Part shown: piece by piece, positions 58,521 through 64,000 of the stretch | Layout of the letters: each line of letters starts with the position of its first letter | Numbering within the stretch: position 1 is the stretch's first letter | Assembly (NCBI GenBank): GCA_016214695.1 | Contig: JACRNY010000006.1 | Coordinates: 62,001-126,000, forward strand | Length of the DNA: 64,000 nucleotides | Direction of reading: 5' to 3' | DNA from: Nitrosomonadales bacterium | Lineage (GTDB): Bacteria; Pseudomonadota; Gammaproteobacteria; Burkholderiales; Gallionellaceae | Notes under the pieces: model-generated | Told to the model about the DNA's origin: nothing | Seen by the model: the letters and a program-made list of their open reading frames with translations, nothing else | Database searches by the model: none | Translations under genes and position numbers: made by a program

Positions 58521-59483
58521 ATGCCTAACTTGTTACGCGAAGCGAGCCTTAAACGACAGACCGTGTTCGACTTGCTGTTCCGCAACCTGACACGACTCGC
58601 CGCCTTTGCCGTGCTGGCGCTGCTTGCGGCCATCATCGGCTCGCTGATCGTGGGCAGCATGCCCGCTATCAATGCCTTCGGTTTCGGCTTTCTGACCAGT
58701 TCCGCCTGGAACCCGGTCACCGACGAATACGGGGCACTGATCCCAATCGTCGGCACTCTGGTAACCTCCGGCATCGCGTTGTTGATCGCGATCCCGGTCA
58801 GCTTCGGCATCGCCATCTTTCTGACTGAATTATCGCCGCGCTGGCTGCGTCGTCCGCTCGGTATCGCGGTCGAACTGCTGGCAGGCATCCCCAGCATCAT
58901 CTACGGCATGTGGGGACTGTTCATATTCGCCCCGCTGTTCGCCGATCATGTAGAGCCCTGGCTCAATGACAATATCGGCACCTGGCCCCTGCTGGGGCCC
59001 TTCTTCTCCGGCCCGCCCATGGGTATCGGCATGCTCACCGCCGGGATCATCCTGGCGATCATGGTCATCCCCTTCATCGCCTCGGTGATGCGCGACGTGT
59101 TCGACGTCGTACCCACCATGCTGAAGGAGTCGGCCTACGGCCTCGGCGCCACCACTTGGGAAGTGATGTGGCAAGTTGTGCTGCCCTACACCAAGATCGG
59201 CGTGGTCGGCGGCATCATGCTCGGCCTGGGGCGCGCTCTGGGCGAGACCATGGCGGTCACTTTCGTCATCGGCAATGCGCATGAACTGCACAAATCCCTG
59301 CTCATGCCCGGTAACAGCATCTCCTCGGCACTGGCCAACGAATTCACCGAGGCGGTGGGCGATCTGTACACCTCTTCATTGATCGAACTGGGCCTGATCC
59401 TGTTCTTCATCACCTTTGTCGTCCTTTCGCTCGCCCGCCTGATGCTCTACCGGCTGTCGAAACGCGAGGGTCATGGAGCCTGA
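58521..59483 (+). CDS. pstC: Phosphate ABC transporter permease PstC
   Basis: The 320-residue inner membrane permease has six helices. [19 protein letters not shown] is the conserved cytoplasmic loop region, and the EAA-like motif lies in [20 protein letters not shown]. It forms the channel with PstA. The pstA start follows one base after its stop. Confidence 0.96.
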   Translation: MPNLLREASLKRQTVFDLLFRNLTRLAAFAVLALLAAIIGSLIVGSMPAINAFGFGFLTSSAWNPVTDEYGALIPIVGTLVTSGIALLIAIPVSFGIAIFLTELSPRWLRRPLGIAVELLAGIPSIIYGMWGLFIFAPLFADHVEPWLNDNIGTWPLLGPFFSGPPMGIGMLTAGIILAIMVIPFIASVMRDVFDVVPTMLKESAYGLGATTWEVMWQVVLPYTKIGVVGGIMLGLGRALGETMAVTFVIGNAHELHKSLLMPGNSISSALANEFTEAVGDLYTSSLIELGLILFFITFVVLSLARLMLYRLSKREGHGA

Positions 59484-59484
59484 T

Positions 59485-60330
59485 ATGCTGAACCTTTACA
59501 CTCGCCGCCGCATCACCAATGCACTCAGTCTCGGCATCTCGGTACTGGCCATGCTGTTCGGCCTGTTCTGGCTGGGCTGGATCTTGTGGACCCTGCTGGA
59601 ACACGGCCTGCCCGGCTTGGGCGCGCATGTGTTCACCCAGACCACGCCCGCGCCCGGCAGCAGCGGCGGCCTGATCAACGCCATCTTCGGCAGCGTGATA
59701 ATGACTTCCGTGGCTGTACTCATCGGCACGCCGATCGGCATTCTGGCAGGCACCTACCTGGCCGAGTTCGGCCAGCGCGGCTGGCTCGCCCCGCTCACCC
59801 GTTTCATCAACGACATCCTGCTCTCGGCCCCGTCCATCGTCATCGGCCTGTTCGTATATGAAGTCTACGTGGTCAAGGTCGGGCACTTCGCGGGCTGGGG
59901 CGGAGCGCTCGCGCTTTCCATCATCGTCATCCCGGTGGTCATCCGCACCACCGAAAACATGCTGCGTCTCGTCCCGAACAGCCTGCGCGAAGCCGCGGCC
60001 GCGATCGGAGCGCCGCAATGGAAGATCATCTCCTTCGTCACTCTGCGTGCAGCGCGCGCCGGCATCCTGACCGGAATATTGCTGGCCATCGCGCGCATCA
60101 GCGGCGAGACAGCCCCGTTGCTGTTCACCTCTCTGAACAACCAGTTCTGGAGCAGCGACATGAACCAGCCGATGGCCAACCTGCCTGTGGTCATCTTCCA
60201 GTTCGCCATGAGCCCCTATGAAGACTGGCACAGCCTCGCCTGGGCGGGCGCATTGCTCATCACCCTGAGCGTACTCACCCTGAACATCGTGGCGCGCGTC
60301 ATGTTCCGCCAGAAATCGAATTCACAATGA
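59485..60330 (+). CDS. pstA: Phosphate ABC transporter permease PstA
   Basis: The 281-residue partner permease of PstC with six helices; [22 protein letters not shown] and the EAA-like [20 protein letters not shown] loop are typical. The ATG at 59485 has GGAG six bases upstream; the ORF-track start (59473) lies inside pstC. Its stop overlaps the first possible ATG of pstB. Confidence 0.96.
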   Translation: MLNLYTRRRITNALSLGISVLAMLFGLFWLGWILWTLLEHGLPGLGAHVFTQTTPAPGSSGGLINAIFGSVIMTSVAVLIGTPIGILAGTYLAEFGQRGWLAPLTRFINDILLSAPSIVIGLFVYEVYVVKVGHFAGWGGALALSIIVIPVVIRTTENMLRLVPNSLREAAAAIGAPQWKIISFVTLRAARAGILTGILLAIARISGETAPLLFTSLNNQFWSSDMNQPMANLPVVIFQFAMSPYEDWHSLAWAGALLITLSVLTLNIVARVMFRQKSNSQ

Positions 60331-60341
60331 GGATCCAAGAA

Positions 60342-61118
60342 ATGACTGCCGAACAAATCATCTCCGCACCAAAATTGATCGTGCGCGGCCTGAACTTCTA
60401 TTACGGTGCGGACCGTGCGCTGAAAGACATCAACCTGGTCATTCCGGAAAAGATGGTCACCGCCTTCATCGGCCCGTCCGGCTGCGGCAAATCCACCCTG
60501 CTGCGCACCTTCAACCGCATGTATGAGCTCTATCCGAAGCAGCGCGCCGAAGGCGAGATCCTGCTGGACGGACAGAACCTGCTCGACAAGAAACAGGACC
60601 TCAACAACCTGCGCGCCAAGATCGGCATGGTGTTCCAGAAACCCACGCCGTTCCCGATGTCCATCTACGACAACATCGCTTTCGGCGTGAAGCTCTATGA
60701 GAATCTGAGCAAGCACGACATGGACGAGCGCGTCGAATGGGCGCTGAAGAAGGCTGCGCTGTGGACTGAAGTCAAAGACAAGCTGAAACAGAGCGGGACC
60801 GGCCTCTCCGGCGGTCAGCAACAGCGCCTGTGCATCGCCCGCGCCATCGCCGTCAAACCGCAGGTGCTGCTGCTGGACGAGCCCACCTCGGCACTCGACC
60901 CGATCTCCACCGCACACATCGAAAAGCTGATCGACGAGCTGAAGAAGGATTTCACCATCGTCATCGTGACCCACAACATGCAGCAGGCAGCCCGCGTCTC
61001 CGACTTCACGGCTTACATGTATCTGGGTGATCTGATCGAGTTCGGCGACACCAGCACCGTATTCACGAATCCGAAGCGGAAAGAGACTGAAGACTACATT
61101 ACTGGTCGCTTCGGTTAA
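60342..61118 (+). CDS. pstB: Phosphate ABC transporter ATPase PstB
   Basis: The 258-residue ATPase energises phosphate uptake. Walker [10 protein letters not shown]-loop [10 protein letters not shown], signature LSGGQQQRL and Walker [13 protein letters not shown] are all intact. I choose the ATG at 60342 with GAGGA upstream over that at 60327. phoU, the usual next gene, is absent. The gene's last codons are partly repeated 99 bases downstream. Confidence 0.96.
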   Translation: MTAEQIISAPKLIVRGLNFYYGADRALKDINLVIPEKMVTAFIGPSGCGKSTLLRTFNRMYELYPKQRAEGEILLDGQNLLDKKQDLNNLRAKIGMVFQKPTPFPMSIYDNIAFGVKLYENLSKHDMDERVEWALKKAALWTEVKDKLKQSGTGLSGGQQQRLCIARAIAVKPQVLLLDEPTSALDPISTAHIEKLIDELKKDFTIVIVTHNMQQAARVSDFTAYMYLGDLIEFGDTSTVFTNPKRKETEDYITGRFG

Positions 61119-61191
61119 GCGCGCAGTAATGTAACGGCGAAGGCTAACATGTGCATCGCGAATGTTAAGCCGCGAAGCGGCGGCCGAAACC

Positions 61192-61217
61192 ACTACATCG
61201 CCGGTCGCTTCGGCTAG
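61192..61217 (+). pseudogene. Diverged duplicate of the last codons of pstB
   Basis: ACTACATCGCCGGTCGCTTC (then GGCTAG) matches the pstB end at 61093-61118 at 21 of 26 bases and would read HYIAGRFG-stop, next to DYITGRFG-stop in pstB. A hairpin (GCTAACAT/ATGTTAAGC) lies between the copies. It looks like a decayed tandem duplication. Confidence 0.55.
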
Positions 61218-61227
61218 ACGCCCATCA

Positions 61228-61264
61228 AATGAAGAACGCCGAGCATTGCTCGGCGTTCTTCATT
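61228..61264. terminator. Bidirectional terminator between pstB and glmM
   Basis: AATGAAGAACGCCGAGC-ATT-GCTCGGCGTTCTTCATT is a perfect 17-bp stem between convergent genes; it can act in both directions. Confidence 0.88.
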
Positions 61265-61279
61265 CCGGCACGGGATAAA

Positions 61280-62632
61280 TCAGGCTGCGGCGTTCTTCAC
61301 CGCCTCGGCGATCTTCTCCGCACACAGTTTCACCTTCGCGCCATCCTCGCCTTCCACCATCACCCGCAACAGAGGTTCGGTGCCGGAAGGCCGCAACAGC
61401 ACCCGTCCCTTGCCGTCGAGCATGACCTCGGCGGTGTCCACCGCATGCTTCACTTTGGGATGGCTGGCGAAATCGTCCTTCTTCGCGACCTTCACGTTGA
61501 TGAGTATCTGCGGGTACATGTGCAGGTCGCCTGCCGCCTGTGCCAGCGTCTGCTGTTTCATGCGCAGGGCGTGCAGCACCTGCAGTGACGAGACGATGCC
61601 ATCACCGGTGCTGTGCTTGTCCAGACAGATGATATGACCGGAGTTCTCGCCGCCGAGCTGCCAGCCTTTCTGTTGCAGCAGTTCCATCACATAGCGGTCG
61701 CCGACCTTGGCGCGCGCAAAGGGTATGCCCAGATGCTGCATGGCATGCTCGAACGCCAGATTGGTCATCAGCGTACCCACCACGCCGCCCTTCATCGAGC
61801 CTTCGGCATGACGGTGCTTGGCGACCACGTAGAGCAACTGGTCGCCGTCGTAGAGCCTGCCAGCTGCGTCGACCATGATCAGGCGATCACCATCGCCGTC
61901 CAGCGCGACGCCAATATCGGCCTTGTGCTCGACCACAGCCTTCTGCAGGTTCTGCGGCTTGGTCGCACCGTAGCCTTCGTTGATGTTCTTGCCGTTCGGC
62001 TCCGCTCCGATGGCGACCACATCCGCGCCGAGTTCATGGAATACATTGCGTGCAATGTGGTAAGTCGCACCGTGCGCGCTGTCCACCACGATCTTCATGC
62101 CGCGCAGGTTCATGTCTGCGGGGAAGGTGCTCTTGCAGAATTCGATATAACGGCCGACTGCATCATCGAGGCGTTTGGCCTTGCCGAGCGCCTCGGAGGG
62201 GTTGGTCAGCATCGGCTCGTCCAGCGCGGCCTCGATGGCAGCTTCGACCGCATCCGGCAGTTTCTCCCCGTTGCCGGAGAAGAATTTGATGCCGTTGTCC
62301 TCGAACGGGTTGTGGGAAGCCGAGATGACCACCCCCGCCTGCAGGCGCAAGGCTCGCGTGAGGTAGGCCACGGCCGGCGTCGGGATCGGGCCGGCCAGAT
62401 AGACATCGATACCCGCCGCGATCAGCCCTGCCTCCAGCGCAGATTCCAGCATGTAACCGGAGATACGCGTGTCCTTGCCGATCAGTACTGCCGGACGCTC
62501 CCCCTGTGAATGCTCGGCTTTTGCCAGCACCTTGCCCGCCGCATAGCCCAGATGCATCACGAACTGCGGGGTGATGGGATGTTCACCCACACGTCCGCGC
62601 ACTCCGTCGGTTCCGAAATATTTTCTACTCAT
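61280..62632 (-). CDS. glmM: Phosphoglucosamine mutase GlmM
   Basis: A 450-residue enzyme converting glucosamine 6-phosphate to glucosamine 1-phosphate for cell-wall precursors. The phosphorylated serine lies in [13 protein letters not shown] near residue 102; the metal loop DGDGDR and the sugar-binding GENSGH segment are intact. It starts 4 bases inside folP, the normal ftsH-folP-glmM order. Confidence 0.97.
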   Translation of the reverse strand: MSRKYFGTDGVRGRVGEHPITPQFVMHLGYAAGKVLAKAEHSQGERPAVLIGKDTRISGYMLESALEAGLIAAGIDVYLAGPIPTPAVAYLTRALRLQAGVVISASHNPFEDNGIKFFSGNGEKLPDAVEAAIEAALDEPMLTNPSEALGKAKRLDDAVGRYIEFCKSTFPADMNLRGMKIVVDSAHGATYHIARNVFHELGADVVAIGAEPNGKNINEGYGATKPQNLQKAVVEHKADIGVALDGDGDRLIMVDAAGRLYDGDQLLYVVAKHRHAEGSMKGGVVGTLMTNLAFEHAMQHLGIPFARAKVGDRYVMELLQQKGWQLGGENSGHIICLDKHSTGDGIVSSLQVLHALRMKQQTLAQAAGDLHMYPQILINVKVAKKDDFASHPKVKHAVDTAEVMLDGKGRVLLRPSGTEPLLRVMVEGEDGAKVKLCAEKIAEAVKNAAA

Positions 62633-63456
62633 CGCTCACTCTCGTTGATCGCTTCCAATATCTTCAGTGCATCCACTGTCTCACGCACATCGTGCACGCG
62701 CACGATGGCCGCACCGCGCTGCACCGCCAGCAAGGCGGCAGCCACGCTCGCGGCCAGACGTTCGTTCACATCGCGCCCGGCGATCGCGCCCAGCATGGAT
62801 TTGCGCGACAGTCCGGCCAGCAACGGCACACCCAAAGCGCGAAATGACTCCAGCCCTCGCAACAGTTCGAGATTATGCGCCACTGTCTTGCCAAAGCCAA
62901 AACCCGGGTCGATCACGATACGCTCGCGTGCGATGCCTGCGGCTTCAACCGCCGCGACGCGCCCGCCCAGAAAATCGCTCACCTCCTCGACCACATCACG
63001 GTATTGCGGGCGCTGCTGCATGGTCTGCGGATCGCCCTGCTTGTGCATCAGACACACCGCTGCGTCTGTGCGGGTAACGACCTCCAGGGCACCTGCCGCC
63101 TGCAGTGCATTCACGTCGTTGACCATGCTCGCCCCCGCCGCCAGCGCCGCGCGCATCACTGCCGGTTTGTACGTGTCGATGGAAAGGGGAATGGATATGC
63201 CGCACAGCCCTTCGATGACCGGCAGCACGCGCTCCAGCTCCTGCTGTTCGCCCACCTCCGCAGCCCCGGGACGCGTCGACTCGCCACCGATATCGAGTAT
63301 GTCGGCGCCATCTGCAATCAGTTGCCGCGCATGGGCGATGGCGGCGGCAGTCGAGGCATGCTGCCCGCCGTCGGAGAAGGAATCCGGCGTGACGTTGACG
63401 ATGCCCATCACAATGGGGCGCGCCAGGTCGAGTTGGAATTTACCGCAATGGAGCAT
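62629..63456 (-). CDS. folP: Dihydropteroate synthase
   Basis: The 275-residue folate enzyme, target of sulfonamides, joins p-aminobenzoate to the pterin. [30 protein letters not shown] and [10 protein letters not shown] are the substrate-binding motifs. It overlaps glmM by 4 bases and follows ftsH after a terminator-like hairpin. Confidence 0.97.
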   Translation of the reverse strand: MLHCGKFQLDLARPIVMGIVNVTPDSFSDGGQHASTAAAIAHARQLIADGADILDIGGESTRPGAAEVGEQQELERVLPVIEGLCGISIPLSIDTYKPAVMRAALAAGASMVNDVNALQAAGALEVVTRTDAAVCLMHKQGDPQTMQQRPQYRDVVEEVSDFLGGRVAAVEAAGIARERIVIDPGFGFGKTVAHNLELLRGLESFRALGVPLLAGLSRKSMLGAIAGRDVNERLAASVAAALLAVQRGAAIVRVHDVRETVDALKILEAINESER

Positions 63457-63459
63457 GGA

Positions 63460-63485
63460 AAGAAGACGGGGGCCGAAGCCCCCGT
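63460..63485 (-). terminator. Terminator after ftsH
   Basis: On the minus strand ACGGGGGC-TTCG-GCCCCCGT is followed by CTTCTTT. This 8-bp GC stem with a UUCG loop lies between ftsH and folP; partial read-through into folP is likely. Confidence 0.75.
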
Positions 63486-63495
63486 AGTAGTTTGG

Positions 63496-64000
63496 TTAAA
63501 CGCCTTCAGCAGGCTTGTTGGTCGCTGCTGCTGTGGGCGTCTCATCCTTGGGCGGCTCGGCCGACTTGCTGCTCTGGCTCGGTTTGGGCGGACGCGGCGG
63601 TTTGCCTGCCATGATGTCCTGGATCTGCTCGGCATCGATGGTTTCCCATTCCATCAGCGCGTTGGTCATGGCTTCGACTTTGTCGCTGTTCTCTTTAAGC
63701 AGTTTGGTGGCGAGGGCATATTGTTCGTCGAGGATGCGGCGGATCTCGGAATCGACCTTCTGCATGGTCGCCTCGGAGATGTTCTTGTGCGTGGTCACCG
63801 AGCGGCCGAGGAACACTTCGCCCTCGTTCTCTGCATACACCATCGGGCCCATCAGGTCGGACATGCCGTAGCGCGTGACCATGTCGCGCGCCATCTGGGT
63901 CGCGCGCTCGAAATCGTTGGAAGCGCCGGTCGAGATGTCGCCGGTAAACAGTTCTTCCGCCACGCGCCCGCCGAAAAGCATGCTGATCTTGTCCAGCATC
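63496..64000 (-). CDS. ftsH: ATP-dependent zinc metalloprotease FtsH (C-terminal part only)
   Basis: Only about 168 C-terminal residues are in the window; the membrane helices, AAA+ domain and HEXXH zinc site lie beyond the right edge. The visible part is the M41 peptidase end: MLFGGRVAEELFTGDISTGASNDFERAT carries the third zinc-ligand region, followed by ARDMVTRYGMSDLMGP. The tail is Pro/Ser/Lys-rich. FtsH degrades misassembled membrane proteins and LpxC. Confidence 0.95.
   Translation of the reverse strand, partial: MLDKISMLFGGRVAEELFTGDISTGASNDFERATQMARDMVTRYGMSDLMGPMVYAENEGEVFLGRSVTTHKNISEATMQKVDSEIRRILDEQYALATKLLKENSDKVEAMTNALMEWETIDAEQIQDIMAGKPPRPPKPSQSSKSAEPPKDETPTAAATNKPAEGV

Overview
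The window looks like a chromosomal segment of a facultatively anaerobic, denitrifying betaproteobacterium. Gene content and order (bamD/rluD/pgeF, tpiA-secG-tRNA-Leu-nuoA-N, ftsH-folP-glmM) and the GC-rich coding sequence fit the Nitrosomonadales (Gallionellaceae or Sulfuricella-like). That placement is inference from gene content only; no marker was compared.

Layout. 1-2.9 kb: pgeF (cut by the left edge), rluD, and divergent bamD with a Nudix hydrolase. 3-6 kb: a TonB-dependent receptor with a DsrC/TusE-like gene, divergent from a small two-helix membrane protein, with a perfect FNR/DNR-type palindrome between them. 6-13 kb: a complete cytochrome c nitric oxide reductase locus, norCB then norEFQ, two membrane proteins (one a CcoG/NapH-like polyferredoxin) and norD. 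13-17 kb: accessory nitrosative-stress genes (two NnrS-like multipass proteins, a DUF2249 protein, a hemerythrin) and a DNR-like Crp/Fnr regulator. 17-27 kb: moaA, nirB-nirT-nirS (cytochrome cd1 nitrite reductase and its cytochromes), and divergent napDAGHB (periplasmic nitrate reductase). No NapC, heme d1 synthesis genes or nosZ are visible. 27-40.6 kb: DUF3616 protein, GGDEF/EAL protein, M48 protease/SH3/CHASE2-cyclase operon, mlaA, htpX, cytochrome b561-yceI, an HPP-family protein and lipoprotein hydrolase, a cupredoxin, and amt with a recognisable sigma-54 promoter and NtrC sites. 40.7-57 kb: nudF, the whole nuoA-N operon for complex I, tRNA-Leu(GAG), secG, tpiA. 57-64 kb: pstSCAB behind a Pho-box-like repeat, then glmM, folP and the 3' end of ftsH.

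How it works together. NapA would reduce nitrate to nitrite in the periplasm (electrons through NapGH and NapB), NirS nitrite to NO (with NirT and NirB as donors), and NorCB NO to N2O. Complex I supplies quinol. MoaA serves the molybdenum cofactor of NapA. The Crp/Fnr protein carries an E..SR recognition helix and lacks FNR-type N-terminal cysteines. It is the natural candidate to read the TTGAY-N4-RTCAA boxes seen upstream of nirS, napD, norC, the TonB receptor/small membrane gene, and its own gene or the hemerythrin operon.

I found no CRISPR array, phage, toxin-antitoxin or clear insertion sequence. The least explained elements are the two membrane proteins inside the nor operon, the DsrC-like protein that has lost its terminal cysteine, the 103-residue protein opposite the TonB receptor, a 142-bp palindromic repeat, and a palindromic repeat inserted in frame into nuoL.
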